The notes beneath the pieces were generated by a model. It saw only the letters and a list, made by a program, of their open reading frames with translations, was not told the origin of the DNA and made no database searches. From assembly GCF_042650605.1 (NCBI RefSeq), contig NZ_JBHSBN010000009.1:124001-188000 (forward strand): a stretch of DNA of 64,000 nt. The letters run 5' to 3'. This document shows, piece by piece, positions 55,793 through 64,000 of the stretch. Position 1 is the stretch's first letter, and every line of letters starts with the position of its first letter. The DNA is from Micromonospora_J zhanjiangensis (GTDB lineage: Bacteria > Actinomycetota > Actinomycetes > Mycobacteriales > Micromonosporaceae). The translations under genes and the position numbers were made by a program.

Positions 55793-58396
55793 TCAGACGA
55801 TCCCGTAGGCCGTCGTGCGCGGGCGGGCCGACCGGCCGGCGGCCGCCGCGATCGCTTCCAACTGCGCCACGGTACGGGCCGAGCCGTTGTCCGAGCCGGC
55901 CATCCGGGAGATGGTCTCCTCCATCAGCGTGCCGCCCAGATCGTTGCAACCGCCGCGCAGCAGCTCCGCCGTGCCCCGGTCGCCGAGCTTGACCCAGGAG
56001 CACTGGATGTTGTCGATCCGGCCGTGCAGCAGCAGCCGGGCCATCGCGTGCACCACCCGGTTCTCCCGCCAGGTCGGCCCGGGTCGGGCGATCCCGGCCA
56101 GGTAGATCGGGGCGTTGGTGTGCACGAACGGCAGGCCGACGAACTCGGTGAACCCGCCGGTGCGGTCCTGCACCCCGGCCAGCACCCGGAAATGGCCGAG
56201 CCACTGGCCGGGATGGTCGACGTGCCCGTACATCATGGTGGAGCTGGACCGGATGCCCAGCTCGTGGGCGGTGGAGACCACCTCGACCCAGGCGGACGCC
56301 GGCAGTTTGCCCTTGGTCAGCACCCAGCGCACGTCGTCGTCGAGGATCTCCGCGGCGGTGCCCGGGATGGTGTCCAGGCCCGCGTCGCGCAACGACCCCA
56401 GCCACTCCCGGACGCTCACCCCGGCCTTGGCCGCGGCCGTGACGATCTCCATCGGGGAGAACGCGTGCACGTGCATCCCGGGCACCCGGGCCTTGATGGC
56501 CCGGACCATCTCCGGGTACGCGCTCATCGGCAGCTTCGGGTCGATGCCGCCCTGCATGCACACCTCGGTGGCGCCGGCCCGCCACGCCTCCTCGGCCCGG
56601 TCGGCCACCTGGTCCACCGAGAGCCGGTACGCGTCGGCGTCCCGCTCGCGCTGCGCGAAGGCGCAGAACCGGCAGCCCACGTAGCAGACGTTGGAGAAGT
56701 TGATGTTGCGGTTCACCACGTACGTGACGTCGTCGCCCACCGTGTCCCGGCGGACGTCGTCGGCGATCCGGCACAGCTCGTCCAGGGCCGGTCCGGACGC
56801 GGCGAACAACGCCAGCGCGGCGGCCTCGTGCTCGGGGCGCAGCAGCGCGGCCGGGTCGTCGCCGGCCAGCCGCAGCCCGGCCCGCAGGTCGTGGTCGGTC
56901 GTGCCGCGCGCCGCGCCGGTCGCGCCGCGCGCGCCGGCGGACGCGTCGGCGGCGGCGGACGCGTCGGCGGCGGCGGACGCGTCGGCGGCGACGGACGTGG
57001 CGCGGGCCTCGGCGGTGACCTTGTTGGCGACCTCGGACCAGTCGCCGTAGACGCTGTCGAAGTCGCCCCGCCGGTCACCGGTCCGCCCGGTCGTGTCGAT
57101 GGTGGCGTGCAGGTCGGTACGGCCGCCGGGGACGAACCCGTCGTCCGGCTCCTGCCAGGGCCGGCCCACCGGGCGGGCGTCCTCGACCGCCAACCCGGTC
57201 GCCGGGTCGGCCAGCGCGCCGACGTGCGCCGCCAGGCGTGGATCGAGCCACGGGTCGCCGCGCCGGACGTACTCGGGATAGACCGTGAGCCGCTCCCGCA
57301 GGGTGAACCCGGCCGCGGCGGTCCGCCGCGCCAGCTCGTCGAGCTGCGGCCAGGGCCGTTCCGGGTTGACGTGGTCGGGGGTCAGCGGCGAGACCCCGCC
57401 CCAGTCGTCGATGCCGGCGCGCAGCAGCAGGTCGTACTCGCCCTCGATCAGGTTGGGCGGGGCCTGGATCCGGGCACCCGGCCCGAGCAGCACCCGGGCC
57501 ACCGCGACGGTGGCGGCCAGGTCGTGCAGCTCGGCGTCCGGCATGCCGCGCATCGCGGTGTCCGGCTTGGCGCGGAAGTTCTGCACGATGACTTCCTGGA
57601 TGTGGCCGTACTCCCGGCGGCTGCGCCGGATCGCGAAGATCGACTCGGCCCGTTCGGCCCGGGTCTCGCCGATGCCGATCAGGATGCCGGTGGTGAACGG
57701 CACGCCGACCCGACCGGCGTCGTCGAGCACCCGCAGCCGGACCGCCGGTTCCTTGTCCGGCGAGCCGTAGTGCGGACCGCCCGGCGTCGACCAGAGCCGC
57801 TCCGCGGTGGTCTCCAGCATCATGCCCATGCTCGGCGCCACCGGCTTGAGCCGCTGCAGCTCCGCCCAGTCGAGCACCCCCGGGTTGAGGTGCGGCAGCA
57901 GACCGGTCTCCTCCAGCACCGCCACCGCGCAGGCGCGCAGGTAGCCGACCGTGGAGTCGTAGCCGCGCGCGGCCAGCCACTCCCGGGCGGCCGGCCAGCG
58001 CTCCTCGGGCCGGTCACCGAGGGTGAACAACGCCTCCTTGCAGCCGAGCGCGGCCCCCTGGGCGGCGATCGCGACCACCTCGTCGCGGTCCAGGTAGGCG
58101 GCCGGCACCCGGTGCGGCACGGTGGCGAACGTGCAGTAGTGGCAGCGGTCCCGGCACAGCCGGGTGAGCGGGATGAACACCTTCTTGGAGAAGGTCACCA
58201 CGCCCGGCCGGCCCGCCTCGGCCAGACCCGCGTCGCGGACCGCCCCGGCCACGGCCAGCAGTTCGTCGAGCGCGGCCCCGCGCGCCGCGAGCAGCGCCGC
58301 GGCCTCGTCGGTGTCCAGCGTCCGGCCGTCGGCGGCCCGCCGCAACGCCCGCCGTACGCTCGCCTCACTGGGCGCGTTCTCGAATCGTCCAGCCAC
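55793..58396 (-). CDS. fbiC: FO synthase, fused CofG-CofH type
   Basis: 867 residues, two radical-SAM halves in one chain as in actinobacteria. The first has CRDRCHYCTF (Cys81, 85 and 88) near residue 81, the second CYVGCRFCAFAQ at about residues 569-576. They make 7,8-didemethyl-8-hydroxy-5-deazariboflavin (FO) from tyrosine and a flavin precursor, the core of F420. The interdomain linker (about residues 450-490) is low complexity with an AADAS repeat (18-bp DNA units at about 56938-56993). fbiA and fbiB are nearby. Confidence 0.97.
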   Translation of the reverse strand: MAGRFENAPSEASVRRALRRAADGRTLDTDEAAALLAARGAALDELLAVAGAVRDAGLAEAGRPGVVTFSKKVFIPLTRLCRDRCHYCTFATVPHRVPAAYLDRDEVVAIAAQGAALGCKEALFTLGDRPEERWPAAREWLAARGYDSTVGYLRACAVAVLEETGLLPHLNPGVLDWAELQRLKPVAPSMGMMLETTAERLWSTPGGPHYGSPDKEPAVRLRVLDDAGRVGVPFTTGILIGIGETRAERAESIFAIRRSRREYGHIQEVIVQNFRAKPDTAMRGMPDAELHDLAATVAVARVLLGPGARIQAPPNLIEGEYDLLLRAGIDDWGGVSPLTPDHVNPERPWPQLDELARRTAAAGFTLRERLTVYPEYVRRGDPWLDPRLAAHVGALADPATGLAVEDARPVGRPWQEPDDGFVPGGRTDLHATIDTTGRTGDRRGDFDSVYGDWSEVANKVTAEARATSVAADASAAADASAAADASAGARGATGAARGTTDHDLRAGLRLAGDDPAALLRPEHEAAALALFAASGPALDELCRIADDVRRDTVGDDVTYVVNRNINFSNVCYVGCRFCAFAQRERDADAYRLSVDQVADRAEEAWRAGATEVCMQGGIDPKLPMSAYPEMVRAIKARVPGMHVHAFSPMEIVTAAAKAGVSVREWLGSLRDAGLDTIPGTAAEILDDDVRWVLTKGKLPASAWVEVVSTAHELGIRSSSTMMYGHVDHPGQWLGHFRVLAGVQDRTGGFTEFVGLPFVHTNAPIYLAGIARPGPTWRENRVVHAMARLLLHGRIDNIQCSWVKLGDRGTAELLRGGCNDLGGTLMEETISRMAGSDNGSARTVAQLEAIAAAAGRSARPRTTAYGIV

Positions 58397-58442
58397 GCCT
58401 GAAGCCTAGGCGGTGACCCGCGACACCACCCGCGAGCCGTGG

Positions 58443-58514
58443 GCTTGATCGTTAACGTCTCAACCGTCACTGACCCGGCGTGTCGTCGTACGGCTCAGCC
58501 GTTAACGATCAAGC
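58443..58514. repeat. GTTAAC inverted-repeat family G, copy 3 (inverted orientation)
   Basis: Core 58446-58511, 66 bp; perfect outer pairing extends to 58443-58514. Relative to copies 1 and 2 it is reversed; the centre is 22 nt and still contains CGACACGCCG when read on the minus strand. It lies 66 bp before hairpin copy C. Confidence 0.9.
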
Positions 58515-58577
58515 GTGGTCCGCTCGGTCTTGGGCCTCGCCCGGATTCCCAGGCCACCCCGGGGGACCACCTCGTTC

Positions 58578-58627
58578 TGGGCCCACATCATCTTCGTAGT
58601 AGCTACCCGAAAGATGATGTGGGCCCA
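58578..58627. repeat. Hairpin repeat family H, copy C
   Basis: 15-bp perfect arms (58578-58592 and 58613-58627; extendable with one mismatch) around a 20-nt loop beginning TTCGTAGTAGCTAC. It sits between the fbiC start and the end of the proline-rich membrane protein. Confidence 0.9.
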
Positions 58628-58700
58628 AAATGTCGTTGTGCCGGCGACGGCTGGCCTCGCCTCCCGGCGGAAGGCTGGAGCGCTCGCCGACGCCGCCGGG

Positions 58701-60020
58701 TCAGCCCTTCCGGTCGGAGCCGTCGTCCTCGGAGGCCGGCCGGCGACTGGCCGGGATGATCATCTGAGTGGCGTCGTCACCGGACTCGTGGCCACCCGCC
58801 GTCGGCCTGGGGATCACCTGGGTCGGCTCGGCACCACCGGCCCCCGAGTCGGTTCCCGCGGCCGGCGGGGCAGACGCGGGTGCGGTTGACGCGGGCGGAG
58901 CCGAGGCGGGCCGGGCCGACGCGGGCGGAGTCGACGGCGAGGCCGAGGCAGGCGAAGAGCTGGCGGCCGCCGGCGGGGCCGATGCCGGTGCGGTAGCCGC
59001 AGGCGGAGCCGACGCAGGTGCGGCGGAGGCCGGCGGGGCCGACGCAGGCGGAGCCGAGGCCGGCGGGGCCGAGGCGGGCGGGGCGGAGGCGGGCGGGGCG
59101 GAGTAGGAGGTGACCTGGGTGGCGTCCGCCGAGGCGATCCCGCCGCCGGTGACACCGGGCGCCTGGCCCGGGGCGAAGGTCGGCTGCGAACCGGACTGGT
59201 CCGCGCCGTAACCGGCCGGCTGACCGGGCTGGGCGGGCTGGGCGGTGCCGTAACCGGTCGGCTGGCCGGGCTGGGGTGCGCCGAAGCCTGCGGGCTGGCC
59301 CGTGCCGTAGCCGGCGGGCTGACCGTACTGACCGGGCTGGGGTGCGCCGTAGCCGGCCGGCTGGCCGGCGCCGTAGCCGCCGTACTGGCCCGGCTGGCCC
59401 GGCTGGCCCGGCTGGCCCGGCTGGCCCGGCTGGCCGTATTGGCCCGGCTGGCCGTAGCCCTGCTGCGGGTAGCCGCCCTGGCCGTACGGCGGGGCCGACT
59501 GGGGGCGGCCGTAGAGACCGGGCTGCGGCTTGGGCTTGGGTACGTAGTAGAGCGTCCGCCAGATTTTGAACACCGCGTACCCGGCGACCGCGAAGATCGC
59601 GAACCAGGCCAGCCGGGCCAGCAGGCCGGTGAAGGCGTACTTGAACTGGGCGTCGGCCAGGTCGTTGACCAGGGCGACCAGGAACGTGATCAGGCCGAGG
59701 AGCGCGGAGAGGGCGTACTCGCCGAGGGCGACCTGCGTGATCAGCTTGGCCCGCGGCACCACCGGCTGGATGTGCGTGGCGAGCAGCACGGCCAGCAGCG
59801 GCAGCACGATGGCGGTGAGGCCGGCGAAGTCGGCGAAGGCGCCGCTGGCCCGTCGGCTGAACGTGTCGTTCGCCGATGCCGGCACCAGCAGGTCGATCAG
59901 CCCGACGAAGAGCAGCAGCGCGTTCGCCCCGACGAGCACGAGTGCGGCGAGCTCCCGCAGTGGCTTGGTCAACTGGCTGGCCTGTTGTTCGGTCGGCGTC
60001 GGACCGGGCTGGCTGGTCAA
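58701..60020 (-). CDS. Membrane protein with long proline-rich cytosolic tail and TQ motifs
   Basis: 439 residues. Four or so membrane segments fill residues 22-165. After a basic turn (YVPKPKPQPGLYG) the rest is low-complexity: GYGQPGQ and GQPGQ units, then many SAPPA units, then a charged end. Three Thr-Gln sites recur in the tail (DATQVTSY, EPTQVIPRP, DATQMIIP), the kind of sequence that Ser/Thr kinases phosphorylate for FHA-domain recognition. Function unknown; possible signalling or scaffold protein. Convergent neighbours do not clarify it. Confidence 0.8.
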   Translation of the reverse strand: MTSQPGPTPTEQQASQLTKPLRELAALVLVGANALLLFVGLIDLLVPASANDTFSRRASGAFADFAGLTAIVLPLLAVLLATHIQPVVPRAKLITQVALGEYALSALLGLITFLVALVNDLADAQFKYAFTGLLARLAWFAIFAVAGYAVFKIWRTLYYVPKPKPQPGLYGRPQSAPPYGQGGYPQQGYGQPGQYGQPGQPGQPGQPGQPGQYGGYGAGQPAGYGAPQPGQYGQPAGYGTGQPAGFGAPQPGQPTGYGTAQPAQPGQPAGYGADQSGSQPTFAPGQAPGVTGGGIASADATQVTSYSAPPASAPPASAPPASAPPASAPPASAAPASAPPAATAPASAPPAAASSSPASASPSTPPASARPASAPPASTAPASAPPAAGTDSGAGGAEPTQVIPRPTAGGHESGDDATQMIIPASRRPASEDDGSDRKG

Positions 60021-60118
60021 GGATCCCCCTGAAGCGGTGACGGACGGTTAGCGATCGTGAGCCTAGTCTCCCCGGTCGTGCCCCGCCTCCGGACGACGCG
60101 TAGGCGAGGATGGTTGTC

Positions 60119-61072
60119 ATGCACATCGTGGTACTCGCCGGCGGTATCGGCGGCGCGCGGTTCCTCGCCGGGGTCCGGGCGTACGCCCGTGCGGTGGACG
60201 CCGAGGTGACCGCCGTGGTCAACGTCGGCGACGACGTCCTGATGCACGGCCTGCGTATCTCCCCCGACCTGGACAGTGTGATGTACGCCCTGGGCGGCGG
60301 CGCCGACGCCGAACGCGGCTGGGGCCGGTCCGACGAGACCTGGACGGTCAAGGGTGAGCTGGCCGCCTACGGGGCCGAGCCGAGCTGGTTCGGCCTCGGC
60401 GACCGGGACATCGCCACCCATCTGGTCCGCACCACCATGCTGAACGCCGGTTACCCGCTGTCCGCGGTCACCGAGGCGCTCTGCGCCCGCTGGCAACCGG
60501 GCGTACGGCTGTTGCCGGCCACCGACGACCGGCTGGAGACGCACGTGGTGTGCGACCTGCCGGACGGCGGGGGTCAGCGGGCCATCCACTTCCAGGAGTG
60601 GTGGGTGCGCTACCGGGGCGAACTGCCCACCCACCGGTTCGTCTTCGTCGGCGCGGACGCGGCCAAACCGGCGGCCGGCGTACCGGAGGCGTTGGCCGCC
60701 GCCGACGTCGTCCTGGTGGCACCGAGCAACCCGGTGGTCAGCATCGCCCCGATCCTGGCCGTACCCGGTCTGCGGGACGCGGTGGTCGGCGGCCGGGCGC
60801 CGGTGGTCGGGGTGTCCCCCATCATCGGCGGCGCGCCGGTACGCGGCATGGCCGACAAGTGCCTGGCCGCGATCGGGGTCGGCTGCGACGCGGCGTCCGT
60901 CGGCGGCCTGTACGGCGCCCGCACCAAGGACGGGATCCTGGACGGCTGGCTGGTCGATCCGGTCGACGCCGACGCCGAGGTGCCCGGCGTCACGGTCCGG
61001 GCGACACCGCTGTGGATGACCGACGAGGAGAAGACGGCCGCGATGGTCCGGACGGCGGTGGGGTTGGCGTGA
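60119..61072 (+). CDS. fbiA: 2-phospho-L-lactate transferase-like (F420 synthesis)
   Basis: 317 residues from ATG 60119 (ATG 60110 would add three residues; the MHIVVLAGGIGGARFL start is usual). FbiA/CofD transfers the phospholactyl-type side chain (in actinobacteria via phosphoenolpyruvyl-GPP) onto FO to build dehydro-F420-0. Motifs: VLAGGIGGARFL, VVNVGDDVLMHGLRISPDLDSVMY, and VAPSNPVVSIAPI. The stop overlaps the fbiB start (GTGA). Confidence 0.97.
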   Translation: MHIVVLAGGIGGARFLAGVRAYARAVDAEVTAVVNVGDDVLMHGLRISPDLDSVMYALGGGADAERGWGRSDETWTVKGELAAYGAEPSWFGLGDRDIATHLVRTTMLNAGYPLSAVTEALCARWQPGVRLLPATDDRLETHVVCDLPDGGGQRAIHFQEWWVRYRGELPTHRFVFVGADAAKPAAGVPEALAAADVVLVAPSNPVVSIAPILAVPGLRDAVVGGRAPVVGVSPIIGGAPVRGMADKCLAAIGVGCDAASVGGLYGARTKDGILDGWLVDPVDADAEVPGVTVRATPLWMTDEEKTAAMVRTAVGLA

Positions 61073-62256
61073 GGCTGGAAATTCTGCCGGTGATCGGCAT
61101 GCCCGACGTGGCCGAGGGCGACGACCTGGCCGCGATGATCAGCCTGGCGGCGCCCTGGCTGCGCGACGGCGACGTGCTGGTGGTCACCAGCAAGATCGTC
61201 TCCAAGGCGGAGGGACGCCTGGTCGACGTGCCGAAGGACGGTCCGGAACGGGCCGCCGCCAAGGACGAGATCCTGGCCGCCGAGACCGCCCGGCCGGTGG
61301 CCCGGCGCGGCGGGACCCGGATCGTGCAGACCCACCACGGTTTCGTGATGGCCTCGGCCGGCATCGACGCGTCCAACGTCGACCCGACCCGGCTGGTGCT
61401 GCTGCCCAAGGACCCGGACGCCTCGGCCCGGTCGCTGCGTACCGCGCTGCGCGAGCGGCACGGCGCCGACGTGGCGGTCATCGTCTCCGACACGATGGGC
61501 CGGCCGTGGCGCAACGGCCTCACCGACGTCGCGCTCGGCGTCGCCGGCATGCCACCGATCCGCGACTACCGCGGCGAGTTCGACCCGTACGGCAACGAGC
61601 TGAGCATCACCCAGGTGGCCGTGGTGGACGAGTTGGCCGCCGCCGCCGAACTGGTCAAGGGCAAGTTCGACCAGGTACCGGTGGCGGTGGTGCGCGGCTA
61701 CCCGATCGCGCCGGTGCCCACGGCCGTCGGGGAGCAGCGACCCGGCGGCGCCGCGGCGGACGGGTCGGGCTACGGCGCGGACGCGGGCGCCCCGGCCGCG
61801 GAGCCCGAGCACGGGCCGGGTGCGGCAGCCCTGATCCGGGACGCCGAGTACGACCTGTTCTCGCTCGGCACCGCCGAGGCGCGGGCCGAGGGGCTGCGCG
61901 CGGCCGGCACGCTCGGCCAGGCCGAACTGCCGCCCGAGGGCACCGGGCCGGTGGACCCGGCCGCGCTGCGTCGGGCGGTGGCCACGGTGGCCGGTGCCGT
62001 GGCGCCCGGCACGGTCTTCACCCCGATCACCGGACCGGACGTACGCGGGTTGCTGGCCGGCTCGGTGCCGGACTGGCCGGCGGCGGCCACCGGGGCGGTC
62101 ACCTGCGCCCTGCCGGCGGATCCGGCTCCGGCCGCCCTGCTGCGGCTCGGCGCGGACCTGCACCGGCTGCGGGCCGCGCTGGCCGCCGAGGGCATCCCCT
62201 CCACGATCCTCACCCCACCCCCGACCACCGGCCTCGCCGCCGTCCTCGCCGTCTGA
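61069..62256 (+). CDS. fbiB: Coenzyme F420:L-glutamate ligase, C-terminal domain shortened
   Basis: 395 residues from GTG 61069. The N-terminal ~240 residues are the F420-glutamate ligase (LEILPVIGMPDVAEGDDL, VVTSKIVSKAEGR, VLLPKDPDASARSLRTALRE, DTMGRPWRNGLTDVALGVAG). In the mycobacterial form a second nitroreductase-like FMN domain of ~190 residues follows. Here the tail is only ~150 residues; a stretch VDPAALRRAVATVAG may be its remnant. It adds the glutamate tail to F420; reduction of dehydro-F420 would then depend on another enzyme. Confidence 0.9.
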   Translation: MRLEILPVIGMPDVAEGDDLAAMISLAAPWLRDGDVLVVTSKIVSKAEGRLVDVPKDGPERAAAKDEILAAETARPVARRGGTRIVQTHHGFVMASAGIDASNVDPTRLVLLPKDPDASARSLRTALRERHGADVAVIVSDTMGRPWRNGLTDVALGVAGMPPIRDYRGEFDPYGNELSITQVAVVDELAAAAELVKGKFDQVPVAVVRGYPIAPVPTAVGEQRPGGAAADGSGYGADAGAPAAEPEHGPGAAALIRDAEYDLFSLGTAEARAEGLRAAGTLGQAELPPEGTGPVDPAALRRAVATVAGAVAPGTVFTPITGPDVRGLLAGSVPDWPAAATGAVTCALPADPAPAALLRLGADLHRLRAALAAEGIPSTILTPPPTTGLAAVLAV

Positions 62257-62277
62257 CCCGCCGGCGGCGCTGGCCGT

Positions 62278-63294
62278 TCAATGGTCGAGGATGGCGCGGC
62301 CGAGGGGGGTCAGGGTGTGCAGGACGGTGTTGCGTTCGCGCTGGCTGATGATCAGGCCGGCGTTGCGCAGCACGGTGGTGTGCTGGCTCGCGGCCGCGGC
62401 CGAGATCTGCAGCCGCCGGGCGACCTCCCCGGTCGAGCAGCCCCCGTCGATGGTCTCCAGCACCGCCGCCCGGGTGCGGCCGAGCAGGGCGGCCAGCGCC
62501 GCCCGTTCCTCCGGGTTCCGCTTCGCCGGCACGAGGTCGGGTTCCCCCGCCGCCGGCAGGATGCCGCCGAGCCGGTCCACCGGGTAGACCAGCACCGGCG
62601 GCAGGTCCGGGTCGAGCAGTGCCACCGGGACCCGTGAGCAGAAGAACGACGGCACCAGCAGCAGGCCGCGCCCTTCGATGCGCAGTTCCCGCTGGTACGG
62701 GTAGTCGTACACGTCCAGCACGCCCGACTCCCACCGCATCGACGGTCGCAGGCTGGCCAGCAGCCCCTCCGTACCGCCGTCGAGCAGCGCCCGGGACCGG
62801 CGGATCCGGTCGGCCTCCACCGCGGCCTGGATCCGGGGCCAGTACGGGCTGATCGCGGTCTCCCGGTACGCCCGCATCGAACCGGTCAGCCGGCGCAGCG
62901 CGCCCGGTTCGCCCCGGGCCAGCTCGGGAGCGCTGGACGGCAGGGCGTTCTCGCCGGCCAGGACGGTCATGTCCCGGTGCAACTGGCGAATCGGGGTGGA
63001 CCGGATCGCCTCCAACCCGGCCTCGAAGCCGTCCCGGCTCACGTACGGGGTGAGGAAGTCGGGGAAGTAGCCCTGCGGCGGGTTGAGGGCGAACAGCAAC
63101 CGGTGCTGGGCCGCCGTGCCGTCCCGCCGCAGGGTGTGCGCCACGTCGCGGCGCCAGCCCGCCATCACCGGTTCGGGGCGGCGCCGCTGGAGCAGGTGGA
63201 GGCTGAGGATCGTCTCCCAGACCGGATCCGCCGCCGGGGCCACCCTGGTCCGGATGATGTCCTCGCTGGAGAAAAAGATCCTCAGCACGGGCAC
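62278..63294 (-). CDS. ArsR-like winged-helix regulator (DUF5937-like)
   Basis: 338 residues. The first ~230 residues are a ligand-like region (LRIFFSSEDIIRTRVAPAADPVWETILSLHLL). The C-terminal ~90 residues carry a winged helix-turn-helix (LGRTRAAVLETIDGGCSTGEVARRLQISAAAASQHTTVLRNAGLIISQRERNTVLHTLTPLG) typical of ArsR-type repressors in actinobacteria. Probably senses a small molecule or stress. Convergent with fbiB (about 20-bp gap), divergent from the NUDIX gene. Confidence 0.85.
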   Translation of the reverse strand: MPVLRIFFSSEDIIRTRVAPAADPVWETILSLHLLQRRRPEPVMAGWRRDVAHTLRRDGTAAQHRLLFALNPPQGYFPDFLTPYVSRDGFEAGLEAIRSTPIRQLHRDMTVLAGENALPSSAPELARGEPGALRRLTGSMRAYRETAISPYWPRIQAAVEADRIRRSRALLDGGTEGLLASLRPSMRWESGVLDVYDYPYQRELRIEGRGLLLVPSFFCSRVPVALLDPDLPPVLVYPVDRLGGILPAAGEPDLVPAKRNPEERAALAALLGRTRAAVLETIDGGCSTGEVARRLQISAAAASQHTTVLRNAGLIISQRERNTVLHTLTPLGRAILDH

Positions 63295-63546
63295 TCCACT
63301 GTGGTCGCCGACCGAAATCCGATGACGATTCGGATTTTACCCACCCTGCCGCCAGGGGTCTTTAAGCCTGGACCGAAATGCCTCGACTGGCAGGCCCGCG
63401 ACCAGGCATGCTCAGCGGGCCCACAGCGGTCGCCGGCGGGCCGGTGGCGCCCGGGACGTACACCACGAGGGTTCGCGGCCATGGTTTCCGCGAAGGTGTC
63501 GCCCGGCGTCACCGGTCCGCCGGTGTTGTTTCGGTACAGTCGCACC

Positions 63547-64000
63547 ATGCCGGCCACCCTGCACGCCGACGCGAAGTCCCTGCTCACCGGGTGGCAGCCG
63601 GCCACCCCGGCCGGCCGGCGGGCCCGCGCGGCGACCCTGCGACTGCTCGACGACGGTCCGGTCGCGTTGACCCGGGCGCACCGTCCCGGCCACCTCACCG
63701 CCAGCACCCTGGTCGTCGACGCGACCGGCTCCCGGGTGCTGCTCTGCCTGCACGGCCGGTACGGCGTCTGGGTGCAGCTCGGCGGGCACTGCGAGCCGGA
63801 CGACGCCACCCTGGCCGGGGCCGCCCTGCGCGAGGCCACCGAGGAGTCGGGCATCACCGGGCTGCGGCTCGACCCCCGACCGATCGACCTGGACATCCAC
63901 CCGGTCACCTGCCACGGCCGGTCGACGCACCACGACGTACGGTTCGTGGCGGTGGCCCCGCCGGACGCCGTCGAGCGGGTCAGTCCGGAGTCCACGGCCC
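63547..64000 (+). CDS. NUDIX hydrolase, 3' partial
   Basis: The ATG at 63547 begins MPATLHADAKSLLTGWQ; 151 codons are visible before the window ends. The Nudix box GGHCEPDDATLAGAALREATEESGI fits Gx5Ex7REUxEExGU. It hydrolyses nucleoside diphosphates linked to another moiety; substrate unknown. The 250-bp gap ahead (63295-63546) between it and the divergent regulator holds no other gene that I can see. Confidence 0.85.
   Translation, partial: MPATLHADAKSLLTGWQPATPAGRRARAATLRLLDDGPVALTRAHRPGHLTASTLVVDATGSRVLLCLHGRYGVWVQLGGHCEPDDATLAGAALREATEESGITGLRLDPRPIDLDIHPVTCHGRSTHHDVRFVAVAPPDAVERVSPESTA

Noticed and set aside
63282..63995. Minus-strand gene opposite the NUDIX gene
   Set aside because: It is the shadow of the Nudix-box frame; the plus frame carries a complete motif.

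Overview
The window is one contiguous stretch of very GC-rich actinobacterial chromosome. Gene content and order are those of an actinomycete: mtrA-mtrB-lpqB, whiB2-type regulator, DUF3499, F420 genes, secA with the Rv3235-family gene nearby, and an HTH/DUF5753 gene paired with DUF397. My best inference is the family Micromonosporaceae; this rests on gene content and style, not on a search. No tRNA, rRNA, CRISPR array or transposase gene was seen. The first gene (helicase-associated/WYL) and the last (NUDIX) run off the ends.

Layout. 1-6.9 kb: helicase-associated protein, pruA (proline catabolism), a membrane protein, a DUF6912-like protein, a small excisionase-type HTH protein and an Rv3235-family protein. 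7.1-18.7 kb: secA, two adjacent double-GNAT acetyltransferases, the long hibernation factor hpf, comF, then lpqB-mtrB-mtrA (two-component envelope and division control, read mtrA to mtrB to lpqB). 18.8-22.2 kb: efeUOB iron-uptake operon with iron-box-like sequences. 22.4-32.1 kb: ahcY, manA, a cation-efflux protein, a TobH-like SIS protein, a Trm112-like protein, manB, a surface protein and an aldehyde dehydrogenase. Much of this follows the order I know from Mycobacterium tuberculosis Rv3235-Rv3262, interrupted by insertions.

32.2-46.3 kb is accessory DNA. It holds a HAD phosphatase, a broken DUF559-type gene, a VOC protein, a zinc-ribbon-rich protein with a DivIVA partner, and a lower-GC island (about 38.0-44.7 kb). 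The island has an HTH/DUF5753-DUF397 pair, three helical proteins (one membrane anchored), two tandem paralogues plus a decayed third, an Mrr-like nuclease, an unknown protein and a divergently encoded protein kinase. A Uma2 protein and a nucleotidyltransferase/partner pair follow. The island is the best candidate here for an undescribed conflict or defence system.

46.3-64 kb: a polyamine-type ABC operon with two binding proteins, DUF3499, a zincin-like protein without its active site, whiB2, a Tat-signal/DUF4331 operon, fused FO synthase fbiC, a proline-rich membrane protein, fbiA-fbiB (F420 synthesis), an ArsR-like regulator and a NUDIX protein.

Two dispersed palindromic repeat families, three copies each, lie in gaps near gene 3' ends. 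One is a 63-66 bp GTTAAC-ended inverted repeat; the other is a hairpin with an invariant TTCGTAGTAGCTAC loop and co-varying stems. Two copies of each sit side by side. These are the most distinctive non-coding signals in the window.
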